Shown one piece after another: positions 31,301 to 41,090 of a DNA stretch of 64,000 nucleotides. Made by a program: the position numbers and the translations under genes. Each line of letters opens with the position of its first letter. The first letter of the stretch is position 1. The DNA comes from Nocardia neocaledoniensis (GTDB taxonomy: Bacteria; Actinomycetota; Actinomycetes; Mycobacteriales; Mycobacteriaceae), in contig NZ_QGTL01000014.1 of the NCBI RefSeq assembly GCF_003182135.1, forward strand, positions 1 through 64,000, read 5' to 3'. Below the pieces are notes generated by a model. It was not told where the DNA came from, ran no database searches, and worked only from the letters and a program-made list of their open reading frames with translations.

Positions 31301-31640
31301 TGTCGCGCACCGTCTCCCCGCGCGGCGGCGCGACACCGCTCCGCGCGTCCGCACCGTCGCGCCGCCCGCGATCCGGGTTCGCGTCGTCCTCAGCAGCGAA
31401 GTCGGCCAGTTGTTCGGCGATGTCCTCGGCCAGGTAGCGCGGCTGGAGCTGGGCGTCCTCGGTGCCGGTGACCGTGAGGACGCGGCAGGGGGCGGTGTGG
31501 GCGAAGTGGGCGATCAGGCGGGACTTGCCGATGCCCGCCGGGCCTTCGACCAGCAGCAGCCAGGGGGTCTCGGGGGCGGTGAAGGTCGCGGTGAGGGTGG
31601 CGAGTTCGGCGACGCGGCCGACGAAGGCGCGTTCGATCAT
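28374..31640 (-). CDS. Large ATP-binding LuxR-family (LAL) transcriptional regulator
   Basis: A protein of about 1088 residues with the LAL layout. An N-terminal AAA/STAND ATPase has Walker A GPAGIGKS at 33-40 and Walker B TLLVVDDVQWADSESLRV; a long helical, TPR-like middle follows. The C-terminal LuxR helix-turn-helix reads LTRREREVADLAARGHSNKD and continues SPRTVEDHLSRVLRKLGL. Between Walker A and B is an unusual Arg/Gly-rich insertion of about 60 residues. Near residue 850 lies a 20-residue tandem repeat. The signal sensed and target genes are unknown. It separates ftsZ from pgeF, an atypical position. ATG 31640 is preferred; the frame is open 18 bases more. Confidence 0.9.
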   Translation of the reverse strand: MIERAFVGRVAELATLTATFTAPETPWLLLVEGPAGIGKSRLIAHFAHTAPCRVLTVTGTEDAQLQPRYLAEDIAEQLADFAAEDDANPDRGRRDGADARSGVAPPRGETVRDRPVRVSAGGGLIGRHGEPAFPRGGQVPSGAEVLADVESARVLRAGLGAAETLLVVDDVQWADSESLRVLAFLIRNRPRRGFRLLLAYRDGGCPPVLARLLRAPRVRSVHLRVPPFTEAEVDGLLPGETRARRARLFSASHGNPLYLSLLAALPDPELERTLRGENPDPASDDYAAVDRTIRAELAELPGTQRTVAQAAAVCGVPPDLELLGTTAGLPEQAVADALDGLVRRGVVVLGAGTVTFVHPLVRTAAYRSAGPGWLTMAHRRAAQALRARDAPMPARAGQLEHAMLGRDEVAGAELRQAAAQVIADAPAASARWLAIAQRIAPSTAAPLADAVALGRALLLSGAATRAGETLDAAAATPGPHQLEALLLAARCARMLGRVDQARSLLARAADLPRRAGDGPVQLELAILEMQDHQDAEGQARLNALFGSAAIEDPAVRAAATALRGIGFLADGRLRAAEQLYPICDQALTALDDLGFREVVHAVPAFGWCAYFLDHDAAGLVHLERAIRVSRRYGRTYAIAELHTVRAYSLAKLGRLDDAIAAADDATAAATTFHYPDLLAFAGAIKLRTLQLTAPPDLVAAQWHAVAALPRPAMRWWRQVVDTTLADTARAMNLPLPDTPPLDRRPGPLHPTHLARAAHAAIADGDLATAADLVRRAEAACGGALATSVDPVVRVPTACGGAADLPTADALLGPMEIVHAGAGEAGSADDLLGPTTAYGEAGEAGSVADLHAPTMAAGTGAAEAGSVADLHAPTMAAGTGAAEAGSVADLHAPTMTAGTGAGKVGTAADLAEPDLEHELFRGSQVGSAAMARADYAAAIGDLAAAARAAELARVAFTRAGMVVNAAQADLFAGIVAGRRGDFGAATSRFASARAIFIAAGAHRLVAETTSAQRRLAGSRPVTGADALTRREREVADLAARGHSNKDIAALLYLSPRTVEDHLSRVLRKLGLTGRAGIARRLDELDSTPA
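28921..29160. repeat. 60-bp tandem repeat inside the LAL regulator gene
   Basis: Units of 60 bp start at 28921 (first half degenerate), 28981, 29041 and 29101 (second half degenerate). The units at 28981 and 29041 differ at one base only. Each encodes 20 residues with the core ADLHAPTMAAGTG. Weaker copies of the same pattern extend to about residue level AGSADDLLGPTT on the upstream side. The reading frame is kept because 60 is a multiple of three. Confidence 0.92.
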
Positions 31641-31810
31641 CGTTGACACCCTTCGCACACCGGATCGGCCGGGTCACAGCGTAACCCGGACCACTGTCCA
31701 GTAGATTCCCGTGGTTTCCCGGATGCTCGCCGGTCGGGCGTGGGGTTGGGTGGGCGAGGCCGATCACCGCCGAAGGGTCCGCGGTGAGGTTCTCCAGAAA
31801 GTAGGTTCGC

Positions 31811-32356
31811 ATGACGTTCACCGGCAAGGGAATGGTTTCGCGGTTCGCGATCGCCCTGCTCGCGGTCGCGGCACTCGGCACCGCCGGGTGCTCCGCGGTC
31901 GAGAAGGCCACCGAGGTGGTCCAGGACGCGGGCAAGTCCGACACCGCCCGTTCGAAGGTCGGTGCGTGCATCAACGTCATCTCGGCGTCGGTGGTCGACT
32001 CGAAGACCGAGCCGGTGGACTGCTCCTCCGAGACCGCGGTGTACAAGGTCGTCCAGACGCACGACCAGAAGGTCGAGTGCCACGAGGACTACACCTCCTA
32101 CGAGGAGACCTACGGCAGCGGCGGCACCCTCGCCTTCCTGTGTCTGGCACCCAACTTCAAGGAGGGCAGCTGCTACAACGAGGGCATGATGACCGGCTAC
32201 AAGTACGTGCCGTGCACCGCCTCCGACGCCAGCTTCAAGGTGGTCTCGCGCGTCGACGGCCAGGTCGACGAGCAGCTGTGCGGCGAGGACGCCGATTCGG
32301 TGCTCGTGGTCAACGACCCGAAGACCACGTTCTGCCTGAGCGACACCACCAGCTGA
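31811..32356 (+). CDS. Hypothetical lipoprotein, LppU-like
   Basis: A 181-residue exported protein with a lipobox in GTAGC (cysteine near residue 27) after a hydrophobic signal. The mature part has a regular set of cysteines (VGACINV, VDCSSE, VECHEDY, LCLAP, GSCYNEG, VPCTAS, QLCGED, TFCLS), which suggests a disulfide-bonded extracellular domain of the LppU/SCO3897-like type. It is the only plus-strand gene inside the dcw region and is convergent with ftsZ, separated from it by a strong terminator. Function is unknown. Confidence 0.8.
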   Translation: MTFTGKGMVSRFAIALLAVAALGTAGCSAVEKATEVVQDAGKSDTARSKVGACINVISASVVDSKTEPVDCSSETAVYKVVQTHDQKVECHEDYTSYEETYGSGGTLAFLCLAPNFKEGSCYNEGMMTGYKYVPCTASDASFKVVSRVDGQVDEQLCGEDADSVLVVNDPKTTFCLSDTTS

Positions 32357-32364
32357 ACCCCGCG

Positions 32365-32410
32365 ACGACGAAAGCGCCCGGACTCCAGGGAGTCCGGGCG
32401 CTTTCGTCGT
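32365..32410. terminator. Bidirectional terminator between lipoprotein gene and ftsZ
   Basis: A near-perfect inverted repeat gives a 22-bp stem closing on two bases, with arms beginning ACGACGAAAGCGCCCGG and ending CCGGGCGCTTTCGTCGT. The AAAG/CTTT part gives T-rich flanks on both strands. It serves the convergent stops at 32356 and 32418. Confidence 0.88.
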
Positions 32411-32417
32411 TCTCGGG

Positions 32418-33674
32418 CTAGCGGCGCATGAAGATCGGCACCTCGATGTCGTCGTCATCGTCGCCGTCGTCGCGCTGATCCGGGTTGTTCACCTGGTTCA
32501 TCGCCCGCTCGGTGACGCGCTGACGCTCCGACTCCCGGTACCGCTCGGTGTCGCGGTAGCTCGGCGCGGCGGTGCGCCCGGTCGACACCCCGGAGCTCGC
32601 CGGCTCGGTGGCCCGCGCGGGCGCCTCGGTGCGGGCCTGGCCGACCTCGCCCGCCCGGCCCACGCCGATCGGGTTGGCCCCGTTGCGCGCCGACGTCGTG
32701 GTCGTGTGCTCGATCCGCCGCGAGGGACCGCCGCCGTCGAAGCCGGCCGCGATCACGGTGACGCGCACCTCGTCGCCGAGCGAATCGTCGATGACGGTAC
32801 CGAAGATGATGTTGGCCTCGATGTGGGCCGCCTCCTGCACCAGCGAGGCCGCCTCGTTGATCTCGAACAGGCCGAGATCGGAGCCGCCCGCGATCGAGAG
32901 CAGCACGCCGTGCGCGCCGTCCATCGACGCCTCGAGCAGCGGCGAATTGATGGCCGTCTCGGCCGCTTTCACCGAGCGGCCCTCACCGCGCGCCGAACCG
33001 ATGCCCATCAGCGCCGAACCGGCGCCCGACATCACGCTCTTGACGTCGGCGAAGTCGACGTTGATCAGGCCCGGGGTGGTGATCAGGTCGGTGATGCCCT
33101 GGACACCGTTGAGCAGCACCTCGTCGGCCGAACGGAACGCGTCCATCAGGCTCACGGCCGCGTCGCCCAGCTGCAGCAGCCGGTCGTTCGGGATGACGAT
33201 GAGCGTGTCGCAGGACTCGCGGAGCAGGTTGATGCCGACCTCGGCCTGGTTGCCGCGGCGCTTGCCCTCGAACGAGAACGGCCGGGTGACCACGCCGATG
33301 GTCAGTGCGCCCAGCTTGCGGGCGATGCTGGCGACGACGGGCGCGCCACCGGTACCGGTGCCACCGCCCTCGCCCGCCGTGACGAACACCATGTCGGCGC
33401 CCTTGAGCACCTCTTCGATCTCGTCCTTGTGGTCTTCGGCCGCCTTGCGGCCCACTTCCGGATCGGCCCCGGCGCCGAGGCCGCGGGTGAGCTCGCGGCC
33501 GACATCGAGCTTGACGTCGGCATCACTCATCAGCAGGGCCTGCGCGTCGGTGTTGACCGCGATGAACTCGACTCCCTTGAGTCCCTGTTCGATCATCCGG
33601 TTGACGGCGTTCACGCCGCCGCCGCCGATACCGACGACCTTGATCACGGCAAGGTAGTTGTGCGGGGGCGTCAT
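32418..33674 (-). CDS. ftsZ: Cell division GTPase FtsZ
   Basis: A 418-residue tubulin-like protein that polymerises into the Z-ring. The N-terminal Rossmann part has [15 protein letters not shown]. The GTP-binding signature GGGTGTG is at 103-109 and the T7 synergy-loop region is [21 protein letters not shown] disordered Arg/Glu/Ser-rich linker of about 80 residues precedes the conserved tail IEVPIFMRR, which binds SepF and FtsW in actinobacteria. It has its own upstream gap of 131 bases after ftsQ, where a separate promoter is likely. Confidence 0.98.
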   Translation of the reverse strand: MTPPHNYLAVIKVVGIGGGGVNAVNRMIEQGLKGVEFIAVNTDAQALLMSDADVKLDVGRELTRGLGAGADPEVGRKAAEDHKDEIEEVLKGADMVFVTAGEGGGTGTGGAPVVASIARKLGALTIGVVTRPFSFEGKRRGNQAEVGINLLRESCDTLIVIPNDRLLQLGDAAVSLMDAFRSADEVLLNGVQGITDLITTPGLINVDFADVKSVMSGAGSALMGIGSARGEGRSVKAAETAINSPLLEASMDGAHGVLLSIAGGSDLGLFEINEAASLVQEAAHIEANIIFGTVIDDSLGDEVRVTVIAAGFDGGGPSRRIEHTTTTSARNGANPIGVGRAGEVGQARTEAPARATEPASSGVSTGRTAAPSYRDTERYRESERQRVTERAMNQVNNPDQRDDGDDDDDIEVPIFMRR

Positions 33675-33805
33675 GGGCTCTCGCCTTCCTTCGATCTTAA
33701 ACCCTCAACCTCAACCATAGGGTTGGCGTTATGTCAAGTATCCGACTGCTGCGGAACGCTATTCGCAGCCAGCGCGATCCCGGCGCAGGCGCGCCGACGT
33801 TTCGC
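33675..33805 (-). promoter_or_regulatory. ftsQ-ftsZ spacer, candidate ftsZ promoter
   Basis: This is the largest gap in the otherwise coupled rsmH-ftsQ-ftsZ series apart from the ftsI-murE spacer. On the minus strand it contains a consensus-like -35 TTGACA (33738-33733), the segment CTATGG some bases later, and the direct repeat TTGAGG TTGAGG. AACCCT at 33700 and AGGGTT at 33719 form a small inverted repeat. Separate ftsZ promoters are known in mycobacteria and Streptomyces. A good -10 at standard spacing is not obvious. Confidence 0.4.
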
Positions 33806-34495
33806 TCACTTTACCGTGACCAGATTCGGACTCGACACGTCGAACACGGTCCCCTCACGGGTCAGCAGTGGCAGCACGACGGCAGCTTTGCGCTCGCCGT
33901 CGCCCGTGCCGCCCCACACTACCTTCCTGCCGTCCCGCAGGTTCAGTGAGACGTCCGAATTCGACCGTGCCACAACCTCACCCACCTGCACCGACAGCGC
34001 CGGCGGCAGCGTGACCAGCACATCGACGGCGGCGCGCGCGGCCGCTGGTCCGGTGAAGGACCCCTCGGTGAGCAATTTCGGCACGCCGATCGGCGGCGCC
34101 GCCTCGATCGCGAATTCGACGCTCTCGGCGTCGATCAGGTGCGCGCCGTCCGGTGTTTCGAAGTACAGCACCGGGGTTCGCTCCACTACCGTCACCAGCA
34201 CGGTGGAGGGGAACTTGCGCTGCACCCGCACCGAGCGCACCTTCGGGATCTGCGCGACGCGCCGGGCGATCGCGGTGGTGTCGATCCGCAACATCGAACG
34301 GCCGTCCGGGATTTCGAGGCGCCCGCGCACCTCCTGCTCCGGCACCGCCGCCAGCCCGTCGACGCGCACCGTGCGCACCGACAGCACCGGGGTGAACCAG
34401 GCGAGCACGACGAGCACCGTCACCACGAGCAACCCGACCACCGTCCAGAGGCGGTAGCCGCGCCACCCGCGCGCGGCGGGCATCGGCAATCTCAC
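33806..34495 (-). CDS. ftsQ: Cell division protein FtsQ
   Basis: A 229-residue bitopic membrane protein of the divisome that works with FtsB/FtsL. A short cytoplasmic N-terminus precedes one helix (about 17-35, [20 protein letters not shown]). A POTRA domain follows ([17 protein letters not shown], then [17 protein letters not shown] and [20 protein letters not shown]), and then the FtsQ beta domain. The GTG at 34495 overlaps the murC stop in a GTGA arrangement; ATG 34483 is the alternative. Confidence 0.95.
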   Translation of the reverse strand: MRLPMPAARGWRGYRLWTVVGLLVVTVLVVLAWFTPVLSVRTVRVDGLAAVPEQEVRGRLEIPDGRSMLRIDTTAIARRVAQIPKVRSVRVQRKFPSTVLVTVVERTPVLYFETPDGAHLIDAESVEFAIEAAPPIGVPKLLTEGSFTGPAAARAAVDVLVTLPPALSVQVGEVVARSNSDVSLNLRDGRKVVWGGTGDGERKAAVVLPLLTREGTVFDVSSPNLVTVK

Positions 34496-36003
34496 CGGCC
34501 GCCCTGCTGCGGCCGGGCCCGGAGGCCGTCGAGGATCTGGTTGCCGAGCATCGTGACGTCGCCGGCGCCCATGGTGATCACCACGTCGCCTGGCTGGGCC
34601 AGCGCGGCGACCTGCTTGCCGACCTTCGACATATCCGGTTGGTAGTGCACGGGCTCGGTGACCGCCTGCGCCACGAGCGCGCCGTTGACCCCGGGCAGTG
34701 GTTCCTCGCGCGCGCCGTACACATCCAGCACCACGACCTCGTCGGCCAGGCTCAGCGCGGCGCCGAACTCGGTGGCGAAGGTGGCGGTGCGGCTGTACAG
34801 GTGCGGCTGGAACACCACGATGACCCGGCCGCGCCGGGTCCGGGCGCCGTCGCGGGCCTCCTGTTCGACCAGCTGCGCGGCGGCCTCGAGCACCGCGCGC
34901 ACCTCAGTGGGATGGTGGGCGTAGTCGTCGAAGACGCGCACGCCGTTCTCCCTGCCGGTGAACTGGAAGCGGCGGTGCACGCCGCCGAAGCCCTCCAGGC
35001 CCTGCACGATCTCGTCGACATCGGCGCCGGTCGCCTTGGCGGCGAGCAGCGCGGCCAGCGCGTTGAGCGCCATGTGCCTGCCCGGCACCGACAGCCGCAC
35101 CGTGCGCGGGGTGTGCTCGCCCGCGAGCTCGAATTCCACGATGCCGCCGACATCGCGCGGTTGCCAGCCGAGCAGCCGCGCGCCCACCGGGACGGGGGCG
35201 TCGGCCAGCTCACCGGAGCCGTAGCCGAGCACCTCGACCCCGCGCTCGCGCAGCCGCGGCGCGACCCGGTGGGCCAGCGCGAGCGAGCCGGGATCGTCCA
35301 GGCACACCACCAGCAGCCCGCCGGGGGCGAGGCGGTCGGCGAAATCGTCGAAGACCTGGATGTAGGCCTCGTCGGTGCCGAAGAAGTCCAGGTGATCGGA
35401 TTCGATGTTGGTGACCACCGCGACGTCGGGGTCGTATTGCAGCAGCGAGCCGTCGGACTCGTCGGCCTCGGCCACGAAGATGTCGCCGCTGCCGTGGTGG
35501 GCGTTGGTGCCCGCCTCGTTGAGTTCGCCGCCGACGGCGAAGGACGGATCGGCACCGCAGTGCTGCAGCGAGACGATCAGCATCGAGGTGGTGGAGGTCT
35601 TGCCGTGGGTGCCCGAGACCAGCAGCGTCTTGTGACCGCGCATCAGGGCGGCGAGCACGGTCGGGCGCAGCAGCACCGGGATGTTGCGCCGGTTCGCCTC
35701 GACCAGTTCGGGATTGGTCTTCGGGATGGCGGCGTAGGTGGTGACCACCACGGTCGGGCCGCCGGGCAGCAGGTCGAGGGCGTCGGCGTCGTGGCCGATG
35801 CGGACCTGGGCGCCGCGTGCCCGCAGCGACAGCACGCCCCTGCTCTCGCGCGCGTCGGAGCCGGAGACCGCGCCGCCGCGCGAGAGCAGGATCCTGGCGA
35901 TGCCGGACATCCCGGCGCCACCGATGCCGACCATGTGCACCCGTTCGAGCTCGGGCGGCAGGCCGGTGCCCGCGGCCTCGCTGATGCCGCTCGCGCCGTT
36001 CAT
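34492..36003 (-). CDS. murC: UDP-N-acetylmuramate--L-alanine ligase
   Basis: A 503-residue ATP-dependent ligase that adds the first amino acid to UDP-MurNAc in the cytoplasm. The N-terminal Rossmann motif is [17 protein letters not shown] and the ATP loop is GTHGKTS at 131-137. Mur-family residues follow in [10 protein letters not shown] and [10 protein letters not shown], and the C-terminal domain has [14 protein letters not shown]. The start codon overlaps the murG stop (ATGA), and its own stop overlaps ftsQ. Length is normal. Confidence 0.97.
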   Translation of the reverse strand: MNGASGISEAAGTGLPPELERVHMVGIGGAGMSGIARILLSRGGAVSGSDARESRGVLSLRARGAQVRIGHDADALDLLPGGPTVVVTTYAAIPKTNPELVEANRRNIPVLLRPTVLAALMRGHKTLLVSGTHGKTSTTSMLIVSLQHCGADPSFAVGGELNEAGTNAHHGSGDIFVAEADESDGSLLQYDPDVAVVTNIESDHLDFFGTDEAYIQVFDDFADRLAPGGLLVVCLDDPGSLALAHRVAPRLRERGVEVLGYGSGELADAPVPVGARLLGWQPRDVGGIVEFELAGEHTPRTVRLSVPGRHMALNALAALLAAKATGADVDEIVQGLEGFGGVHRRFQFTGRENGVRVFDDYAHHPTEVRAVLEAAAQLVEQEARDGARTRRGRVIVVFQPHLYSRTATFATEFGAALSLADEVVVLDVYGAREEPLPGVNGALVAQAVTEPVHYQPDMSKVGKQVAALAQPGDVVITMGAGDVTMLGNQILDGLRARPQQGGR

Positions 36004-37115
36004 CGAGCGACCTCGGTGACGATCCGGGCCACGGTGGCGGCCGCGTCGCGATGCCCCGCGCCCGCGGCGGCGCGGCTCATCTCGGCGAGTCGGGCGGGCT
36101 CGAGCAGCAGCGGGATCACCTCGTCGATCACGTATTTCGGGGTCAGGTCGGCGTCGGCCACAATTCTGCCACCTCCCTGCGCCACCACCGGCCGCGCGTT
36201 GAACTCCTGCTCGCCGTTGCCGTGCGGCAGCGGCACGTAGAACGCGGGCAGCCCGACCGCCGACACCTCGGCCACCGTCATCGCGCCGGAGCGGCACACC
36301 ACCGCGTCGGCGGCGGCGTAGGCCAGGTCCATCCGGGACAGATACGGCACCGCGACATACGGCGACTCGGCCTCGGCGGTGCTCACCTCGACGCTGTTCT
36401 TGGGGCCGTGCGCGTGCAGGACCGAGATCCCCGCGGCGGCCAGTTGCGGCGCGGCGCCCGAGACGGCCTCGTTGAGGCTGCGCGCGCCCTGCGATCCGCC
36501 GAACACCAGCAGCACCGGGCCCTCGGCGGGCAGCCCGAAGTGGGCACGTGCCTCGGCGCGCAGCGCGGCGCGGTCGAGGCCGGTGATCGAGGCGCGCACC
36601 GGGATACCGACGACCTGGGCGTTCGCCAGTCCCGAATCAGGGACGGCGGCGAGCACCTTCGCGGCCAGCTTGGCGCCGACCTTGTTGGCGATTCCCGCCT
36701 TGGCGTTGGCCTCGTGCACCACCACCGGGACGGCGCGCCTGCGGCCGAACAGCCCACCGCGCGCGGCCAGGTAGGCGGGCAGCGCCACATAGCCGCCGAA
36801 ACCGACGATCACGTCGGCCTGCACCTCGTCGATGACGGCCCTCGTCCGCCGGACCGAGGCGAGCACCCGGCCGGGCAGGCGCAGCAGGTCGGCGGAGGGC
36901 TTGCGCGGCAACGGGACCGGCGGGATCAGCTCGAGCGGGTACCCGCGTTCGGGGACCAGCTTCGTCTCCAGTCCGCGCTCGGTGCCCAGTGCGGTGACCC
37001 GGATCGACGCGTCGAGCGTGCGCAGCGCGTCGGCGACGGCCAGCGCGGGTTCGATATGCCCTGCGGTGCCGCCGCCGGCGACGATCACCGACAACCCGGA
37101 GCGCGGGTGACTCAC
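36000..37115 (-). CDS. murG: MurG N-acetylglucosaminyltransferase (lipid II synthase)
   Basis: A 371-residue peripheral membrane GT-B enzyme that transfers GlcNAc from UDP-GlcNAc to lipid I. The N-terminal glycine-rich loop [18 protein letters not shown], the membrane-associated patch and [17 protein letters not shown] are present. The C-terminal UDP-binding half has [13 protein letters not shown] and [17 protein letters not shown]. Starts and stops overlap ftsW and murC by four bases, which points to coupled translation. Confidence 0.97.
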   Translation of the reverse strand: MSHPRSGLSVIVAGGGTAGHIEPALAVADALRTLDASIRVTALGTERGLETKLVPERGYPLELIPPVPLPRKPSADLLRLPGRVLASVRRTRAVIDEVQADVIVGFGGYVALPAYLAARGGLFGRRRAVPVVVHEANAKAGIANKVGAKLAAKVLAAVPDSGLANAQVVGIPVRASITGLDRAALRAEARAHFGLPAEGPVLLVFGGSQGARSLNEAVSGAAPQLAAAGISVLHAHGPKNSVEVSTAEAESPYVAVPYLSRMDLAYAAADAVVCRSGAMTVAEVSAVGLPAFYVPLPHGNGEQEFNARPVVAQGGGRIVADADLTPKYVIDEVIPLLLEPARLAEMSRAAAGAGHRDAAATVARIVTEVAR

Positions 37116-38530
37116 TTGGATCTACCTCGTTCTTTCGCGTGTGGCATCGGATAGGTCGGTTCCCAGGCCCGGGTCGACCGTAACGAACTGGTGCCGCGGC
37201 TCTGCGGGGCACGGCGGCGGCGCGGGGCCTGCGCCTCGCGGCGGGCCGCCGGACGCGGCCGCTCGGCCCTGGCCTTCGGGGTGGCGCGGCGCGGGGCGTC
37301 GGCCTTGAACGGCGTGTACACCTCGGGCACCGGCAGGCGCAGCATCCGGCTCACCCGGCCGTCCTGGCCCGCCTGCAGCGCCGAGATCGCCTCCGGTTCG
37401 TGCCGGGCGGCGCTGGCGATGATGCCGAACATGAACAGCGTGATGGCCAGCGAGGAGCCACCGGCGGAGACCAGCGGCAGCTGCAGACCGGTCACCGGCA
37501 GCAGGCCGACCACATAGCCGATGTTGATCAGGGCCTGCGCGGTGATCCACGTGGTCGCGGTAGCGGTGAGCAACCGCAGGAACGGGTCCACCGAGCGCAG
37601 CGCGATCCGGATGCCGGTGTAGACGAACAGCGCGAACAGCGCCAGGACGACCATGCAGCCGAGGAAGCCGAGTTCCTCGCCGATGATGGCGAAGATGAAG
37701 TCGTTGTGCGAGTTGGGCAGGTAGCTCCACTTCGCGCGGCTCTGCCCGAGCCCGCGCCCGAGGATGCCGCCGTCGGCGAGGGAGTACTTGGCCTGCCTGG
37801 CCTGATAGTTCACGCCCTGCGGGTCGTCACCGGGGTTGAAGAACGCGCGCACCCGGTCGGAGCGGTAACCGGCCGACAGCGCCAGCACCGAGGCCGCGAC
37901 CAGGCCGCTGACCATGATGCCGACGAACAACCGCACCGGCAGTCCGCCGAACCACAGCAGCGCCATCAGCACGATGCCCAGCGCGATGGTGGTCGACAGG
38001 TTCGGTTCCAGCACGACGAGCAGACACACCAGCAGACCGGCGGGCACCAGCGGCACCAGCAGGTCCTTGAGCTGGGCGCCGCGGCGCGAGGCGAGCAGAT
38101 GCGCGCCCCACACCACCAGCGTCACCTTGACGACCTCGGACGGCTGGATGGACAGCGGGCCGATGTCGAACCAGCGCCGGGCGCCGCCATGGATGGCGCC
38201 GATGCCGGGGATCAGCACCAGGACCAGCGCGATCACCGAGAGACTGAAGATCGGGAAGGACCACTGCCGCAGCAACCGCAGGGGCAGCCGCAGCGCGATG
38301 TAGAACGCGACGGCGCCCAGCGCGGCGAACATGGCCTGCTGGATGAACAGCGCGTACGCCGACCCGCCGCCGGCGTAGGCCTCCACGCTCGACGCCGACA
38401 ACACCATCACCAGACCGAGCACGGTCAGCAGCGTCGCGATGGTGACGACCAGATGGAAGGACGCGAGCGGACGGGCCAGCCAAGCGCCGAAGCGCTCCCC
38501 CGCCCACCCGATTCGCCGCGTCTCCGTCAT
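37112..38530 (-). CDS. ftsW: SEDS peptidoglycan polymerase FtsW
   Basis: A 472-residue polytopic membrane protein of the SEDS family, the septal glycan polymerase that pairs with FtsI. About ten helices are visible. Characteristic segments are [32 protein letters not shown] and the catalytic-region [20 protein letters not shown] basic, disordered C-terminal tail of about 70 residues rich in Arg, Ala and Pro follows the last helix; mycobacterial FtsW has a similar tail that contacts FtsZ. It overlaps murD and murG by four bases each. Confidence 0.96.
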   Translation of the reverse strand: MTETRRIGWAGERFGAWLARPLASFHLVVTIATLLTVLGLVMVLSASSVEAYAGGGSAYALFIQQAMFAALGAVAFYIALRLPLRLLRQWSFPIFSLSVIALVLVLIPGIGAIHGGARRWFDIGPLSIQPSEVVKVTLVVWGAHLLASRRGAQLKDLLVPLVPAGLLVCLLVVLEPNLSTTIALGIVLMALLWFGGLPVRLFVGIMVSGLVAASVLALSAGYRSDRVRAFFNPGDDPQGVNYQARQAKYSLADGGILGRGLGQSRAKWSYLPNSHNDFIFAIIGEELGFLGCMVVLALFALFVYTGIRIALRSVDPFLRLLTATATTWITAQALINIGYVVGLLPVTGLQLPLVSAGGSSLAITLFMFGIIASAARHEPEAISALQAGQDGRVSRMLRLPVPEVYTPFKADAPRRATPKARAERPRPAARREAQAPRRRRAPQSRGTSSLRSTRAWEPTYPMPHAKERGRSK

Positions 38531-40017
38531 AGGGCCCGCCCGATGTCACCGTCTTCCAGTGCCGTCACCGCGTCCACGAAGCAGCGTCCGCGGTGGGTGT
38601 AGTCGTCGTACATGTCCAGGGAGGCCGCGGCCGGGGCGAGGAGCACGGTGTCTCCGGCGCGGGCCAGGCCCGCCGCGGCGCGGACCGCGCGGCCCATGAC
38701 CGCTTCGGCACGCTGGGATCTCGACGACTCCATGTCTGCATCGTCTCCCGCGCCCAGCTCGATGACCGGGACTTCGGGCGCGTGTCGCGCCAACGCGGCC
38801 GCGATCACCGGCGCGTCGGCGCCGAAGAGCACCGCGCCGACGAGCCGGTCACCGACCTCTTCGACGAGGTCGTCGACGCTGGCGCCCTTGAGCAGACCAC
38901 CCGCCAGCCACACCACGTGCGGGTGCGCCATGATCGCGGCCCGCGCGGCGTGCGGGTTGGTGGCCTTGGAGTCGTCGATGAACTCGACTCCGCCGAGTTC
39001 GCGTACGAACGCGGTGCGGTGCGGGCCCACCTTGTGCTCGGCCAGGCCCTCCTTGACGAACTGCGGGGCGACATCGATCGCCCTCGTCAGCGCCGAGGCG
39101 GCGAGCGCGTCGGCGATGCCCGCGGGGCCCTGCGGGCTGATGTCGGAGGTCTCGGCGAGGATGGCCGCCTTGGTGAACGCGCGGTCGAGCAGCTTGCCGT
39201 CGACCACGCCCAGCTCGCCGTCGGCGGGCACGCCGATGCGGAACCCGACCGTGCGGCGCGCCTTGGCCTTGCGGGCCAACGACCCGGCGACCGGATCGTC
39301 GAGACCGACCACGCCGACCCGCCCGGTCAGCGCGCGCGCCTTGGCGGCGGCGTAGGCATCGAGACCGCCGTGCCAGTCGAGATGGTCCTCGGCGACATTG
39401 AGCACCACGCCCGCCTCGGGCCGCACCGACGGCGCCCAGTGCAGCTGGAACGAGGACAGTTCCACGGCCAGCACCTGCGGGCCCGGATTGCGGCGCAGCG
39501 CGTCCAGGATCGGCAAGCCGATGTTGCCGCAGGCCACGCTGGCGATCCCGGCGGCGCGCAGGATCGAGTGGGTCATCTGGGTGGTGGTGGTCTTGCCGTT
39601 GGTGCCGGTGATCACCAGCCACTTGCGGACCGGACCGTAGATCCTGGCCTGATCGACCCACCAGGCGAATTCGACGTCACCCCAGACCGGGATGCCCTCG
39701 GTGACCGCCGAAACCAGCACCGGCGAGTCGGGCCGCCAGCCCGGGCTGGTGATCACCAGCGCGAACCGGCTCAGATCGGCGTTCTCCAGCTCGACGCTGG
39801 TGGCGACCTCCAGACCCAGTTCGGCGGCCTCGGCCAGCGCCTTCGCGCCGCTGTCGGTGACCACCGGGTGCGCGCCGATGTCGCGCAGCGGTTCGATCAG
39901 CGAGCGCCCGGAGACGCCCCAGCCTGCGACCAGAACGTCACGGCCACGCAGGAATTCGAGCATCGGGCCCGGAGAGCGCAACGCGCGGGGAGAGTGTTCG
40001 ACCATGTTCGTCCTCAC
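38527..40017 (-). CDS. murD: UDP-N-acetylmuramoyl-L-alanine--D-glutamate ligase
   Basis: A 496-residue cytoplasmic ATP ligase that adds D-glutamate to UDP-MurNAc-L-Ala. The N-terminal domain has [18 protein letters not shown] and the ATP loop is GTNGKTT at 138-144. The later motifs include [12 protein letters not shown] and [17 protein letters not shown]. The GTG at 40017 overlaps the mraY stop, which favours it over ATG 40005. Confidence 0.96.
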   Translation of the reverse strand: MRTNMVEHSPRALRSPGPMLEFLRGRDVLVAGWGVSGRSLIEPLRDIGAHPVVTDSGAKALAEAAELGLEVATSVELENADLSRFALVITSPGWRPDSPVLVSAVTEGIPVWGDVEFAWWVDQARIYGPVRKWLVITGTNGKTTTTQMTHSILRAAGIASVACGNIGLPILDALRRNPGPQVLAVELSSFQLHWAPSVRPEAGVVLNVAEDHLDWHGGLDAYAAAKARALTGRVGVVGLDDPVAGSLARKAKARRTVGFRIGVPADGELGVVDGKLLDRAFTKAAILAETSDISPQGPAGIADALAASALTRAIDVAPQFVKEGLAEHKVGPHRTAFVRELGGVEFIDDSKATNPHAARAAIMAHPHVVWLAGGLLKGASVDDLVEEVGDRLVGAVLFGADAPVIAAALARHAPEVPVIELGAGDDADMESSRSQRAEAVMGRAVRAAAGLARAGDTVLLAPAAASLDMYDDYTHRGRCFVDAVTALEDGDIGRAL

Positions 40018-41090
40018 CCGACCTGCGAAAGATATTCGCTGTAGAACAGTCCGAGACCCACGGCGGCGGCGATGCCGGCCAGGATCCAGAACCTGATGAT
40101 CACCGTGGTTTCAGCCCACTTGCTCAATTCGAAGTGGTGATGGAACGGCGCCATCTTGAACAACCGGTTACGGGTGGTGCGGAACACCGCCACCTGCAGC
40201 ACCACCGACGCCGCCTCGGCGACGAACAGCGCGCCGATGACGACCATCAGCAGCTCGGTGCGGGTGGTGATCGAGAGCCCGGCGAGCATGCCGCCCAGGG
40301 CCAGCGAGCCGGTGTCGCCCATGAAGATCTTGGCGGGCGCGGCGTTCCACCACAGGAAGCCGATGCACGCGGCGGCCGCGGCGGCGCACACGAGCGCCAG
40401 GTCCAGCGGGTCGCGCACGTTGTAGCAGCCCGCCTCGGGGGCGGTCGAGCACGCGTTGCGGTACTGCCAGAAGGTGATGATCACGTAGGCGCCCAGAACC
40501 AGGCTCATCGAGCCCGCCGCCAGCCCGTCCAGGCCGTCGGTCAGGTTGACCGCGTTGGACCACGCCACCACGAGCAGGCACACCAGGATGACGAACACGA
40601 TCGCGCCCAGCGACACCGTCGAGATGTCGCGCACGTAGGAGATGTGCTTGCTGCCGGGGGTGAGCCCGTTCTCGCCGCGGAACTGCAGCACCAGCACCGC
40701 GAAGATCACCGCGGCGCCGATCTGGCCGACGTACTTGCCCGCCGCGGACAGGCCGAGGTTGCGCTGTTTGCGCAGCTTGATGAAGTCGTCGAGGAACCCG
40801 ACCACGCCCAGCGCGGTGGTGAGCCCGAGCACCAGCATGCCCGAGGCCGTCGGCCCCTCGGCGTTGTAGCCGATGCCGATCAGGTGCGAGCCGAGATAGC
40901 CCGCCCACATGCCGATCAGGATCGCGACACCGCCCATGGTGGGGGTTCCGCGCTTGGCCTGGTGGCTGGCCGGTCCGTCGACCCGGATCTCCTGGCCGAA
41001 GCCCTGCCTGGCGAAGACCCGGATCAGCAACGGCGTCAACAGGATCGACACCGCCAGTGCGATCCCCGCCGCGAAAAGAATCTGCCTCAT
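40014..41090 (-). CDS. mraY: Phospho-MurNAc-pentapeptide transferase (lipid I synthase)
   Basis: A 358-residue integral membrane enzyme that transfers phospho-MurNAc-pentapeptide to undecaprenyl or decaprenyl phosphate. About ten helices, the Asp-rich [17 protein letters not shown] near residue 105, [16 protein letters not shown], and [12 protein letters not shown] are the catalytic loops. The HHH motif [13 protein letters not shown] lies near the C-terminus. It overlaps murF and murD by four bases. Length is typical. Confidence 0.97.
   Translation of the reverse strand: MRQILFAAGIALAVSILLTPLLIRVFARQGFGQEIRVDGPASHQAKRGTPTMGGVAILIGMWAGYLGSHLIGIGYNAEGPTASGMLVLGLTTALGVVGFLDDFIKLRKQRNLGLSAAGKYVGQIGAAVIFAVLVLQFRGENGLTPGSKHISYVRDISTVSLGAIVFVILVCLLVVAWSNAVNLTDGLDGLAAGSMSLVLGAYVIITFWQYRNACSTAPEAGCYNVRDPLDLALVCAAAAAACIGFLWWNAAPAKIFMGDTGSLALGGMLAGLSITTRTELLMVVIGALFVAEAASVVLQVAVFRTTRNRLFKMAPFHHHFELSKWAETTVIIRFWILAGIAAAVGLGLFYSEYLSQVG

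Noticed and set aside
29367-31646. A plus-strand open frame of about 759 codons opposite the LAL regulator
   Set aside because: Antisense shadow; the minus strand has intact Walker and helix-turn-helix motifs.
28374-32410. Mobile element carrying the LAL regulator and lipoprotein genes
   Set aside because: No transposase, integrase, terminal inverted repeats or target duplications were seen at the borders.
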